Positions 1-10,800 of a DNA stretch of 64,000 bases are shown in pieces (position 1 is the first letter of the stretch; each line of letters begins with the position of its first letter). The DNA is taken from positions 7,843,205-7,907,204 of the forward strand of contig NC_045138.2 in assembly GCF_008831285.2 (NCBI RefSeq), written 5' to 3'. A model generated the notes under the pieces. It was not told the origin of the DNA and did no database searches. It saw only the letters and a program-made list of their open reading frames with translations. This DNA comes from Nymphaea colorata. Lineage: Eukaryota > Streptophyta > Magnoliopsida > Nymphaeales > Nymphaeaceae. The position numbers were made by a program, and so were the translations under genes.

Positions 1-290
1 GCTCCCCTCGTCTTCCTCTTCTCATCTTCGTCCTCTGCCGCTGCCTCACGCTGCTGCTGCCTCGTATTCCTCTTCTCATCTTCGTCCTCTGCCGCTGCCT
101 CACGCTGCTGCTGCCTCGCGCTGCTGCTGCTTCGTCTTCCTCTTCTCATCTTCGCGTCCTCCGCCGCTGCCTCTTCTCATCTTCCTCGTAAGGATTCTGG
201 AATAGCGAGAGGGGGTTTCTCTTCGTCTCCCCCTTCCTCGGCTTTCCTCTTCTCTCCCCCGGACGTCTCCGCCGACGGCGATAGAGGTAA
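1..290 (+). repeat. CT-rich imperfect minisatellite, probable 5' leader
   Basis: About three imperfect units of roughly 55-68 bp, built from TCTTCCTCTTCTCATCTTCG followed by GCTGC-rich sequence, fill positions 10-190. The tract then runs to GAG|GTAAAACC near 285-292, which looks like a splice donor. It resembles the pyrimidine-rich 5' untranslated exon of a plant gene, and a related stretch occurs at 41960-42060 upstream of the PPR pseudogene. The leader role is inference. Confidence 0.45.
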
Positions 291-728
291 AACCCTAACC
301 CGCGTCCTTCCTTTCCTTTGTTCTCTCCTTTCCCTTCTTCGGTTGTTCTCTTCGCTGGTTGTCCCTGGCTTTCTTTCTCTTCAAGTTTCTGTATTCCTAT
401 GTTTTCTTTTCTGCGTCAGGATTATTATCGGGTCTGATTCATACCATTTTCATCTGAGATGAACTACAGGAGCGTTACCCTTAAAAGGAAGCGCCCAAAT
501 CTCGCTTTGTCTACGGAGTGTTCTTTCCTTTTCTCAGTTTCATTTTCCATTTTTCATTGGTGTCGATTTATGGGATGCATGTGTCGTCCAGCCTGCGATA
601 TTGACGATGGGTTTCTTGGTTCGAACAATGTTGATGTGGGCATTAACATGGGTACAAGACTGTCTTTGGTGCCTTATTTTACTGCGAGAGGCAAATTGAG
701 CAGGTTTTATCTTGCACGAGAATTTGAG

Positions 729-863
729 ATGAAACGCTGGAAGGAAGAGCCGCTGCAGGCAAAAGAAGCGACCGAGAAGAAGATGGAGAGTGGGGACTAT
801 GTGGGAGCCCGTAAGATGATTTTAAGAGCAAAGCAATTGTTTCCTGATTTGGAGCATTTGTAG
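729..863 (+). pseudogene. Truncated DnaJ-like N-terminal fragment
   Basis: The 44-residue frame contains the segment KEEPLQAKEATEKKMESGDY followed by VGARKMILRAKQLFPDLEHL. It strongly resembles the conserved N-terminus of plant DnaJ-domain proteins, in which a 'EALRAKE-AEKKM-DF-GARK-A-KAQQLYPDLENI' type segment precedes the J domain. The frame stops with TAG at 861-863, exactly where the homologues continue, and no HPD-bearing J domain follows, so co-chaperone function is lost. The leader at 1-290 and a probable intron after it suggest a copied 5' gene end rather than a retrocopy. The reading frame is open from 459, but that upstream part shows no resemblance. Family call is from memory of the motif; moderately sure. 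Confidence 0.5.
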
Positions 864-2095
864 CAAATTACCAAGAGTGCTTTTGATTCCCTGTTTCTGG
901 AATAGGTAGAACAGAACCTCCAATTTGCTGTTTCATGGAACAGACCGCTTCAATGATCTGTGCCATCCAAAAGTTTAGACGAAGGATCGAATTAGAGCAA
1001 TAGTTTCAAACCACCAATCGATACCAATCGATTCTTCAGTTTCCATGAGCACCGGTGAAGAACAAGGGAATTGTGTTGTTTGCAAGAAACATGAGATGCT
1101 AATCTAAGACTACTAAGTGGTCTCGTGTTTGTGCCCTCATTTTTCATTAATGATCAGACCATATGCAAACTAATATTAATATACAATTCTTCCTAAAAAA
1201 TATCCACCCAAAAACATATTCTTTACATTTAATCACCACAAACACCAATGTGATAACAACATCAAGTATTGCCATTGTTGGTAGTTAAATAAAAGCATCA
1301 TACAAAAATCTGTATATAGTATATACATACAAAAAATGCTTTAGTTCGTCTGGACATCTGAACCAGAAAAGCCAAAAAGGCTTCTAAAATTATGATTAGG
1401 TGAATAAAGAAGTCTTACATACTGAGCGTCAAACCATGCAACAACTTTAGTCCAATCCGCTCGAATTTGGAAAGCAGGCAGTCTGATATGCCAGTTTTCG
1501 GCTAGAAGCGAGCGCAGACATGAAAAGAAATGGGAACACAGAAAAATTACAGAGAATATGCCGCCCCCAGAGAAGGAATGAAGCTCTGCATTCCGAATAT
1601 GTCCGTTTTACCATCTTCAACGCACACCATTATCATCTCACAACCACATACAACCCAAAAGAACACAACCCCCAAAGCAAATCCCGACCAAAATTCACCA
1701 ACAGAGAATGAACAAATGAAGGACGAAGTCCACAGACGACAAGCAGAAAACCCACCAACAAATCAATCAAAGCCCAATCTTTATTAGGCTAAACTCTACA
1801 AGGAGAACCTCAAGGAAAAAGAGAAGCTCAATAAGATCTCAGCTCTCACCAAGACCCGAAGAACCCCAACACTCTTAAGGTAAATCTGACCGCATTAAAG
1901 CCACCATCAGCAGCAGCATACTAAGCCCAAGCAATCAAGCTGCCCAGAAAACTAAAAATCATGCTGCCCAACGCAGAGAGAGGGAGCAGCGCAGACAGAA
2001 GGCAAACCGTCCTAATTGAAATCTCGGGCAAGAAGGCAAGAACTGAAGAACAAGAGAAGCGAGAGAGAGAGTTTACCGATGGGTAGTAGTGTGCG
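864..2095. other. Gene-free stretch
   Basis: No convincing coding frame, splice pattern or element end is visible. Positions 1140-1330 are AT-rich. The short frames near 1520-1790 have low-complexity composition and no family signature. Confidence 0.4.
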
Positions 2096-2112
2096 TTGAA
2101 GAGGGAGCAGCG

Positions 2113-2212
2113 CAGAGAGAAGGAGTGGCCGGCTGCGTCGCAGAGAGAAGGAGCGGCCGGTGGCGTCGCAGAGAGAGGGAGCAGCCGGCGGCGTCGCAGA
2201 GAGAGGGAGCAG
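2113..2212 (+). repeat. 28-bp minisatellite, 3.5 units
   Basis: Three consecutive 28-bp units (2113-2140, 2141-2168, 2169-2196) share CAGAGAGAAGGAGYGGCCGG and end in GCGTCG, with a partial fourth. The array grades into a GAGAGGGC-rich purine tract to about 2325. Read from the minus strand it is a CT-rich leader-like sequence. Confidence 0.75.
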
Positions 2213-2404
2213 CACAGAGAGCAGAGAGATAGAGAGGGCAACACAGAGAGCAGAGAGAGGGCGAGAGGGAGAGAGGGCAGCACAGAGAGCAGAAAGAGGG
2301 CGAGAGGGAGAGGGAGAGAAGCCGACGAGCCGAGCGTGCCTAACCTAAATCATGTTAAAATTAAAAAAACGCCCAAAATGTTGACGGAAAAGGGCAGCTG
2401 CGGC

Positions 2405-2500
2405 TTCACCGCACCCGAGTCGGGTGCGCGTCCGGAAATGGACGAATTCATTCAGGTGCGGCTGACCGCACCCGACTCACGTTGACCTTTTTGGGTGCGC
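2405..2500. repeat. GC-rich palindrome cluster
   Basis: CGCACCCGA-G-TCGGGTGCG is a near-perfect palindrome at about 2410-2430. The arm CCGCACCCGACTC recurs at about 2468-2480, and GGTGCGCACC follows. These form a potential hairpin cluster in otherwise AT-rich DNA. No function can be assigned. Confidence 0.5.
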
Positions 2501-3210
2501 ACCTAAAGCGTTGGACGCACCCAGGTATCATTGCTTTGTTGTTTAGCCATTATCAACTTTTCCTTAATTGATTGGCTTTCTTGTGCTTTAAAAACTCTTC
2601 CTCAACTTGGAGGAAGCATTCTCTCGCCTACGTGATCTTTTTTTAGTGACTGTCAACCACAACGCACACGTTAAACCAACCTGCATCAAACTGGAGCATG
2701 GAGATTAGTCATGCTTAGTTTGGATTGAGGAACAAAAATCGATTAGTAAACAATTCTCCATTAGATGATGAAAACATAAGACGTTGGTTCATAAGCATTT
2801 CTGACACTTTTGCTCCAAGAAGACTAGATTCATCAAGTATGTTGCAAACATACTTTCGTTGAGATAGGTAAACACCCTGCTTTGATCTAGAAAGCTTCAA
2901 GATGAAGAAAAAATTTAAGTGAAACGAGATCCTTCATTCAAAAGTGAATACTCAAGTAACTTTTAAACTTCTCCACTTGTTGTAAATTGTTCCTACAACT
3001 ACCAAATCATCGACATATACCAGAACAGTAATAAAATTTCCATTGCACATATAAAAAAAGAAAGAACTATCACATTTAGATTGAACAAAACCATCTGCAG
3101 CAGAGTACTTAGTAAACAAGTTTGTCGAAGCCTATTTTATACTATAAAGTGATTTATTTAATTTGCACACCCTTGTTTCTCTATATGCTCCATAGCGTGG
3201 TGGTAAGGAC

Positions 3211-3237
3211 ATAAATAAATAAATAAATAAATAAATA
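3211..3237. repeat. (AAAT)n microsatellite
   Basis: About six to seven AAAT units in tandem within the Copia relic. Confidence 0.85.
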
Positions 3238-4635
3238 CAAGTCCATTTGATGAAGAACCCAATTATTTACTACAGTCGTAGACAAAAAAACATCTCACAA
3301 ATACAAGTTTGGCTACTGGGCATTTGCCTCATGATAATCTAAGCCCTTCACCTAAGCAAATCCTTTGCCAACTAATCTTCGATTGAATCTCTCAATCTCA
3401 CCATTGGATTTATATTTAATATGGTAAACCCATTTGCATCTGATACATTTAACATCCACTAGGGTTCGACTAACTTCCAAGTATTATTACTTTCAAGTGC
3501 CTCTATTTCTGTCTTTGTTGACCTTTGCCAATTTTCATTAGTCTTTGTTTTCTCATAATTTCTTGGTTCAACGTATTGGACAAGTAAGCTTTGTGAGGTG
3601 CTCGAAAACTTGAAACATTAATATGCACTTTTAAAGCACTTTGTTTCTATATTGTTGTTCAACCATGATAATAAAACTTTTAACAAGCATGTTGTTCTAC
3701 TTTTTAACTTCATCAAGTAAACCCACACAACCTAAAAAAAAAATCATCAATTATTGTAACAAAATAGTGAGCACTATATCTAAAAATTTGAGAATAAGGC
3801 CCCTACACATCACAATGCAGCGAATGGTTTTTCAATACATTGCATGCTAGATGCAAAAGATAGTCTTGTTGTTTAGAGATTCTACAAACACAGTAGAAAA
3901 AAATATGCATTTTGATGTTTGAATCACAACTATAAATCAAATTGTTCTTGGACTAATATGGATGTCCCGGTCTTAGATGTCATAAATCTAGTTGGCATGA
4001 TTTTGAGCTCAATGCAACTGAACCTGAAACATTGGCGCCTCTGTAAATGAACAAGCCATCTATCAATTGACCCAATCTAGTCTTCATCTTGGAGTCCAGA
4101 CCCTAAACATAGCAACCAGCTGCACCAAAGTTTACACAACACTTACTGTGTTCAACCAATTTGCCTAGTGGTAGTAAGTTGCATTTAAAATATGGTATAT
4201 AGTAAATGTTTTTACGCATCAAGGGAGAAGATAATAGAACTTCACCAATATGAGTGGAATAAACTGCTTTATTCTCAGATAGCTTTATTGGAAAGTGTTT
4301 CACAAGCATAGAAATGTTTTTCATAAAACCAAAACATGAAGACATGATTTAATGCTCTATTGTCAATTATCTATGTGTATGTTTTAAAGTTTACTATACT
4401 TGCAAGATTTGCCGATGAATTCACTACTTTATCCTTCAATAACTATTTAATTTGTTGATTTTCTTTCAATGTAAGTCTCATAGCACATTTTTTGTTATTC
4501 TCCTTATTTTGGGTGAGGTAGCTATCAAAAAAGGAGTCTGCTTAACATCTTTTAACACTAGTACTTGATGCATGCCATTCCACCTTTAAAATTTGCAGGA
4601 ACACCTGTTAATTTGAAACGCCTTTATCTTGTATG

Positions 4636-5038
4636 CTATGTCACACAGATACTTGGGTTTGGCCCACGTATCCGTATCTACACTCCGATACTTGAATCCC
4701 GATACCGATACTCCTTGGATACGTTTGGATCGGGTCTGGGTCAAACTCGATCCGAACCCGTTAAAGAAAACCCGATTTCTTTTTGATCGACCTTTCTTTC
4801 TCCCTTTCACCCGACGAGGTCTGTGCCTTTAGGGTTTATGCACTTGCAGCAGATCATGGGCAAAGATGGCGGATAGTTTAATGTTTTTTGTGATGAACTA
4901 TCAGTTTTAGTTTAATGTTTTTTTTTTATTTTATCATTTAATAATATAAAATTAGCCGTATCTGCGTATCCTAAAAAATAAAAAATTGTTGTATCTGCGT
5001 ATCCGTATCCGTATCGTACCAGTATCCGTGTGACTTAG
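4636..5038. mobile_element. 403-bp MITE with 8-bp target duplication
   Basis: The element begins CTATGTCACACAGATACT and ends with the complement of CTAAGTCACACGGATACT. It is flanked by CTTGTATG at 4628-4635 and 5039-5046. The 8-bp duplication suggests a hAT-type origin, though a Mutator-like 9-bp duplication with one mismatch is possible. The interior holds GTATCCGTATC-rich ends and an AT-rich centre. It lies inside the older Copia relic. Related end sequences occur near 33770-33850 and 36490-36590. Confidence 0.75.
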
Positions 5039-5625
5039 CTTGTATGTCTTGTATTATTTCAATAATTGCATAAATATTGTTGACGTCTATTTGTTTTCCT
5101 TCTTGTAAACTGATTATCTGTAGTTGTTGCTGTTAGACTAACACGATCAATTGAGCTACCACTAATCCTCACTTCCTTGATTTACTTCTTTTCATGTAAA
5201 ACCAATGAATATACCTTGTTTACCGATGGCAAAGGGTCTAACAACAAAAATCTAACCTCTCATTGTGTTACATGAATCATTCAATCCCATCAAGAATTGA
5301 ATGACCCAGTCTTCATGTTGCTTCTCTACAATCACCTTTAAAGAACCACCAGAACGTCGACCTAACCTGGTACTTTCGAGGGCCAAGACTTTGGGTGAAT
5401 CTTTCTCAAATCATCCAAGACTTTATAGAACACTAGTTGCAAGATTCTTTGAAATTGAATTTAAAATCCGTGAAAGTACCTGTACCATCTCCACAGAACA
5501 AATTTTACTGAAGAAATCTCTGGCTAATGATTCATCAACAAGAGTGACTTTATGCTTTGCTGAAAGAGCCATAATCATCACATAATTGTATGCAATAAGA
5601 ACTTGAAAGACCAATATTTATGTTT

Positions 5626-6800
5626 CTGACCATTAGGACTTTGTTCAGATTCTCTCTCTCTCTCTCTCTCTCTCTGCGTCTCTTCTCTTCGCAGCACCTC
5701 CCGTTGAGCTGAACACCCACAACCTTGCCTTCTTACAGCGCTGCCTATCGAGATTTCTTTTCTTCATTCTCAATTTCTTCTTCCTTCTCGGGGCAACTTC
5801 TGACTTGGTTCTCCCCATTTTTTGTTTCATTATCGGGCAACTTCTGACGTCAGAAGGAAAGCACCCAATGTGATCGAGATCACGGTTGGTTTTTAGGGAT
5901 TTTTCATTTCATGGAGTTTATAATGAATTGAGAGCTGAGGAGCTAGGGATTGGGTGCTTTCATTAGCGTTGGGGGTAGAAGGAGAAGAAGATGGTGACGA
6001 GTTGTTTTCTTAAGCGTTGGAAGGGGGAGAAGAGTGGGTTTGAAGTTGAGTCGATGCAGATGAGCGGCACCAAAGGGGAAGAGTAGGTCTCGCCATTTTC
6101 TTTGGTGCTTCTGTTTCCTGGTTTTTTTATCATGTAATCAATCTTCTTGGTTAGTTTCTCTTTCTCATCTGTCTATATTTTGTTTTTTGCTTGGAAATCC
6201 TGTTTAATCCCATAGGTTTTTCCTTTTGGTTCAACCTGACAGATACTGTCAATAGGATTGCAGATGAATCTGTGGTTGAGTTTTTGTCTCATGATTTGCA
6301 GTCTAATTTGAAGCAGTTTTTGTAATGATAAATTCCCAATTATGGCTTCTTATATGGTTCTATCTCAAGTTAAAGATTGTGTTTGCTTGTTGATTTTTTT
6401 CTTTTACCTAACAACATTGTGCAAGAAACATGTGTATATTCAGATTTGTTTTGCAATGCTTCATGAAACCTCTTTCTTGTACCACTGTTTTCTTGCTGAT
6501 TGCAAGGGATTATCAGTGGCAATTGTTTCCTCTACAACAAACACATAAGTTTTTTTTTTTTTCTAGAAAAAATCTCAAGGCTATCAAACATGGTCTGGAT
6601 TTGAAAAAATCTAAAATATACTCGCTGTATACTTTTCTTGGATTTTTTTCATGAAAAGTTTACCACTCAAAAATTTACTGTGTCATCAAACAGAGCCTAA
6701 GAAAGATGTGAATTGATATTTTACCTATTGTGTGACCTGTTTTGAATTATGTGACATATTATTTATACATGCATCTTATGGTATTGTATTTGGTATATTT
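5626..6800. other. Gene-free stretch with (CT)n leader-like sequence
   Basis: A (CT)n tract at 5651-5675 is followed by leader-like sequence. An ATG at 5991 opens a frame of 31 codons ending at 6086 with no family signature. The rest is T-rich and intron-like. No gene could be assembled. Confidence 0.35.
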
Positions 6801-6803
6801 TGG

Positions 6804-6823
6804 ATATATATATATATATATAT

Positions 6824-6866
<43 letters not shown>
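6804..6866. repeat. Compound (AT)n(GA)n microsatellite
   Basis: About 10 AT units at 6804-6824 are followed by about 20 GA units at 6827-6866. Confidence 0.9.
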
Positions 6867-6869
<3 letters not shown>

Positions 6870-7244
6870 GTTAACGACTGATCGATCAGGTTTTAATTGG
6901 TTGGCCGAGATTTTAAGATCCAAAAACAAGAAATTTCGTGAGGAGGGACCGCCCGCGCTCTCGCATTTCCCCCTTCCTCACTCCTCACTCTACCTCATCC
7001 CACCAGCTCTCATGTTCTTCCTCACCTCTCATTTCCATAAACCCTCGTGCAGCTGAGGCCCTTTCTCGTGTATCTCCAATGGTGAGCGGCTCCGTCGATA
7101 GCAATAGCGACGGCTCTCTCTCTATCTCTCTTCTTCTTCTTGCATTGGCTTCAGCTTCATGGCCGACTATTTTTTTTTCTCTTGTTTTCATTGATTCCTT
7201 AGGGCGTCAATGAGGGGCTCTCTCTTGGCCAGTAAACCACCTCA

Positions 7245-7279
<35 letters not shown>

Positions 7280-8800
7280 GACGTCGGCTCGATGGCCTAC
7301 CATTTCTTTCTTCTGTTTCTTTAAGGCATGGATGAGGGGCTCTTTGTTTCTATAATTTCTTTTACTAATTTAAGATTCGGAATTGGCTAATCTGACGGTG
7401 ACTTGTTCGCCATGGAAATGAATTAGGAAGAGCGACCATTGATTTTCTGAATTGTTTGGAAAGTAGGTAAACAAACAACAATGGATGTATTACAGTGTTT
7501 GATCCTTGTTGACTCACTGCTGATAAGTATTTGAGGATGATGCTTTTGAGTTTTGATTCCATACAGCAAAAATAGGGACCTGTTCATCGCACGCTAAATG
7601 TTCGAAAAAATGCTTGATTGAGATTTGGTAGCTTTGGAACTCTCCGGTTTCCTTGTATGTGGACAGTGGTCGACAGTCGACACTATGCCTTCCAGTAGAA
7701 TTCCTTCGTGAAATTATTCCTTCTACTTCAGCTTTATGGGAAGGGTGCACCTGAGCATTAGATTAGAAATTTCTTAGTATATAAACTGACCATGGAGTTT
7801 CATTGGGCTATTTGCCATTTGTCAAAATTCCTTTTTTTCTTTTTTAATGGTGGGAGGTGACCTGTATTGCCTGCAGAATGTAGATGATGAATTGGAGTAA
7901 AAAAAGATGAACCCAAAGTTCCAAACTACGTGAAAAGCTATGTGAAAAGCGGAAGCAGTTGGAATTTGGAAATGTTGATTGCTAGTAAAAATCAAGTTGG
8001 TTTCACCGCCTTTTAGTTAGATTCTCACCACACATTTAACGAGGTACAGTAGAAAAAAGGTCCCCATTTGCCAATTTCTTGATAAGTTCTTATCCATTGA
8101 TCATGGATGTACAATTTCACAGTAGTTGATTGCAGAATTAAGATGCGACTACATGGAGTTATTTTGTTTTAGAAACAATACAAAAAATGTAGCCTTTTAT
8201 TGATAATGGCTCATTGACATATTTTTCAACATTTATATATTTGAAGAAATATTGGATTTATTTTAGCACTTTTCATCGTTTGGAAAGGAAGAAATGTTGA
8301 CTTCAAAGCTGTGGCGATTGAGAAGAAGAATAAGAGCATGAAGTAGTAAAGGGCAAATCATGGCCTTCTGCCTTTTATTATTTGTAATTCAGAAAGAATT
8401 CAATTCATAGTTATAGTTTGGGTGTGAAACTTAGAAACATTATTAATGCCTATTTGTTTCGGTAAGATTGTAAGAAGTGTGATTTAACCTCATAATCAGT
8501 GATAGCAAAAAGAAGAAAATATTTGTTGGTCCCCTAATTGCACAAGCGTGTTTTTGGATGCCAATGTAACTGCACGTGCAGTAGGAGGAAATCGTTGCTC
8601 AAAAGCATTTTTCAGTGATGCAATGGCTGATCAATTTAAATACGCCTACGCATGTAAATTGGCTCGATCATTTTTTTAGTTACAAAATTCAGCCAATTCT
8701 AGTACCAGATTATGCTTTCTACAAAAAATTTGCAGTTACCACATCATGCATGTAAGTCCTGACTCCCTGTAGAGGCCCATAGAGGTACTTGTGAAAAAAA
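6867..8800. other. Gene-free stretch; small duplication near 7160-7345
   Basis: A CT-rich, leader-like segment leads to an ATG at 7079 that opens a 44-codon frame with a hydrophobic middle; nothing recognisable continues it. Segments 7160-7225 and 7290-7345 resemble each other (both reach ATGAGGGGCTCT), with (CT)n at 7249-7276 between them. The remainder is AT-rich with no feature I can name. Confidence 0.35.
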
Positions 8801-9149
8801 AAAGCGAAAAGGGAATAGTTGATTCCTAACTTTTATGTCATCTTATGACATACATGAGTAAGCAAGTCTTATTGTATCGGCCAAAACCCTCAATAATTGA
8901 TCTTTAGGGTTCTTTTATCAATTAGATCCTTTATCCATAAAATCTAGTACATGAGCTATACTTAGTTCTTCATATATCGGCTTCTATGAAGTCTGTTTTT
9001 TGCTACAGTTTCTAAAAATCGTTTTCCTTTGGACAATGAATTGAAATAATAAAGGTTCTGGGTCTCATTAGTCAAATCAAATGAATATAAATTGCAGGCT
9101 CATCAGAACCTCTTTGAATTCATAAGAAAGAAGAGAAGTATTGGGGATA

Positions 9150-9380
9150 AAAAAAGGAGGGGCAAGAGAAACTCAATTAAGCAAATGGAATTTTTGCAAT
9201 GAACTTATAATTTTCAATTTTCCTGAAAAAACAGATAAGATATCCCGACACATTGGCATGTTGATACCACCAAGAGCAAGAAAAAAAATGGATAAGGAAT
9301 CAAAGGGGGAAAATTGGGAAGGGAAAAGTTGGGTATATGTCCAACGAATCACACCTATCAAGAAAAAATATTTTGTTTGA
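9150..9380 (+). pseudogene. rpoC2: Plastid rpoC2 fragment
   Basis: The frame reads [19 protein letters not shown] and then [17 protein letters not shown]. This matches an internal part of the plastid RNA polymerase beta'' subunit, where a 'RHIG-L-PPRA' segment is followed by '[15 protein letters not shown]'. Only about 75 residues of a protein of well over 1,000 are present, and a stop follows at 9380. It has no start or plastid promoter context and cannot be functional. Identification is from remembered motif content. Confidence 0.7.
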
Positions 9381-9534
9381 ACGGTGAGTTACATTACCCA
9401 CCATCGATACTAATATTGGCATACTTGGGGCCATGAAAGAAATAACTTATTAGTCCTCTACTATATGATAGGTATTATTTTTCTCCTTTTTTGCTTCCTA
9501 GAAAGAATTAAGTGATAAATGAGAGAATGGAAAA

Positions 9535-9857
9535 GTTGTTATTGTGTCGCTTAAGTTATAGAGGAAAACTTGAGCCCAAGAATTAAGAGTGATAAGTTCT
9601 TCACTACTCAGAATAAAATAAGCACTTAGAATAGTGAAATAGGTTATATTTGTCGAGAAATGCAAAATAATATGTAAATGATCTTGATTGTGCATTCTTA
9701 CCAATTATATCGTTTCTTTGTGGATTCTTATACGAAGCTTTTGTATATGTGTCTCTAGATACTCCTTTATCATTTTGTTCAACAAGAATAGTTCTTCTAA
9801 TTTTATAAATCCTTCTAGAATGTTCTTTTGTCGAATATCATTCAAAAAAGTTTTAAA
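9535..9857 (-). pseudogene. cemA: Plastid cemA fragment
   Basis: On the minus strand the frame gives [20 protein letters not shown], then [14 protein letters not shown], a stop, and [16 protein letters not shown] followed by [16 protein letters not shown]. This is the middle of CemA (Ycf10), the plastid envelope membrane protein. Both ends are missing: the 5' side joins rpl2 sequence near 9857 and the 3' side loses similarity after YNLSDTI. The internal stop before LVRMHNQD confirms decay. Confidence 0.75.
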
Positions 9858-9916
9858 CTGTCTACAGCTCCTTTGCCTGTGCTAGGGGTAGAAGTTTTGT
9901 ATAAATGTATGGCCAC
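9858..9916 (-). pseudogene. rpl2: Plastid rpl2 5' end fragment
   Basis: Minus-strand sequence matches the first 19 or so codons of plastid rpl2 (ATACATTTATACAAAACTTC then TACCCC and GTAGACAGT). It lies directly downstream of the rpl23 relic, as in plastid genomes. It is cut off at about 9858, where cemA sequence begins. Confidence 0.7.
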
Positions 9917-9940
9917 GTTATTAAGTATTTATTTTTTTAT

Positions 9941-10215
9941 TTAAGTTCTTTTCTCTATAATAGGTGGAATAGAATAACCCGGTTGAAACGTAATGATCAT
10001 ATATCTTTAATTGTATGTTGCATAATAGGTCCCATTTTTTTACCCTTCCCTAGGAGTCGATGGCTACATAGCTACTAACTTGACACCAAAGAAAAGTTCG
10101 ATCCAATGTTTTATTTCTGGCCTATTTGATCTTGATTCGACATTAGAAGTATCTTGATTGTTCCTTAATAACCGAATAATTTTTCTATAAATACTGTATA
10201 TTTGATTCCATCCAT
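9941..10215 (-). pseudogene. rpl23: Plastid rpl23 pseudogene, nearly full length
   Basis: The start ATGGATGGAATCAAATAT (complement of 10198-10215) opens a frame reading MDGIKYTVF, and later [15 protein letters not shown] premature TAG follows, and remnants equivalent to GPIM, ITLQPGYSIPP and the final stop near 9941 come in shifted frames. The length is close to that of the roughly 280-bp plastid gene, which encodes a large-subunit ribosomal protein. Position between trnI-CAU and rpl2 matches plastid order. Deletions and stops make it non-coding. Confidence 0.85.
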
Positions 10216-10375
10216 AAATCCATTTTCTTTTCTACAAGTTCTAGTATCTATAAGAATTAGAATTCCTACCGTTTCTATTTTATTCTTATAGTATGAATAT
10301 ACCAGTTAGTTATCTATGGATGATGAGATTCCGTTGATGCAGAGCCAATTCTATTATTGAATGTTCCAATTCACC

Positions 10376-10449
10376 TGCATCCAGCGGAAATTGAACGTAC
10401 AAATTTGCCAATTATGAGTTGGGTGCTTTAACCATTCAGCCATGGATGC
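10376..10449 (-). tRNA. trnI-CAU: Plastid-derived trnI-CAU
   Basis: The complement reads GCATCCATGGCTGAATGGTT, then AAAGCACCCAACTCATAATT, and ends in GCTGGATGC. The anticodon loop ACTCATAAT carries CAU. This is the plastid isoleucine tRNA whose C34 is modified to lysidine in the organelle. The acceptor stem GCATCCA pairs with TGGATGC. The T-arm has drifted (GTACGTTCAATTTCCGC in place of a regular GTAGGTTCAAYYCCTRC), so folding may be impaired. In the nucleus it would lack the lysidine enzyme, so it is most likely an inert relic. Confidence 0.85.
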
Positions 10450-10529
10450 TTTGCGGACACTCGTCATCAACGGGGGATCCTTCCTTTCTACCATACCAAA
10501 CCAACCTAGGCATGCTAGCTCACCTCAAT

Positions 10530-10800
10530 TCTTAGGGTCATACTCTTCCAGCACGAGAGGTGGAAGCTGTTCTATCTTCTGCTTGAGGGTGTTCTTGTGC
10601 CAATCACTTGAAACCATTGCAGCATTGCTTGGGATCTTCTATAAGTGCATTAAGAACGATAGGTTCTCCATGCTTAGATCTATTCTTCTAAGAATCGGCA
10701 AGGTTGAGAAAAGATCCTTAAGGTACAAACATGATTCCAATGAATTTAGTTTCCTTGAGTTAGCATCTCCGAGAGCAGTAAAAAATTCAAACTCCCATTG
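10530..10800 (-). pseudogene. Unrecognised coding relic
   Basis: The minus strand has a protein-like frame: WEFEFFTALGDANSRKLNSL, then LKDLFSTLPILRRIDLSMEN, one stop after LSFLMHL, then SSDWHKNTLKQKI and PPLVLEEYDPKN before TGA. Composition and the single interior stop suggest a decayed exon or retrocopy of a real protein. I do not recognise the family and assign no function. It abuts the 5' end of the plastid trnI copy. Confidence 0.35.

Larger units (their letters stand above)
2690..5625 (-). mobile_element. Degenerate Copia retrotransposon, minus strand
   Basis: Read on the minus strand, pieces of a Ty1/Copia polyprotein occur in the right order. Gag lies at about 5150-5614 (ALSAKHKVTLVDES, SRILNSISKNLATSVL, then EDWVIQFLMGLND and LLLDPLPSVNKVYSLVL). 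A protease/pre-integrase segment lies at 4103-4345 (THIGEVLLSS, YIPYFKCNLLPLGKL). Reverse transcriptase pieces lie at about 2715-3480, including VGKGFA-VKGLDYH and SKQGVYLSQRKYV. Stops and shifts are frequent, integrase is not recognisable, and neither LTR was found, so the copy is old and immobile. A 403 bp MITE (4636-5038) interrupts the gag region. Confidence 0.75.
8820..10449. other. Mosaic nuclear insertion of plastid DNA (NUPT)
   Basis: Plastid gene pieces lie side by side: rpoC2 on the + strand, then cemA, rpl2, rpl23 and trnI-CAU on the - strand. In plastid genomes rpl2-rpl23-trnI-CAU are neighbours in the inverted repeat, whereas cemA and rpoC2 lie far apart in the large single-copy region, so the block is rearranged. 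The lesions in rpl23 and cemA show it is no longer under plastid selection. The stretch 8820-9110 has plastid-like composition, but I could not place it. Transfer through mitochondrial DNA is an alternative route. Confidence 0.8.

Noticed and set aside
1921-2348. Frames on both strands across the GA/CT-rich minisatellite
   Set aside because: Explained by the 28-bp repeat and purine bias rather than coding sequence.
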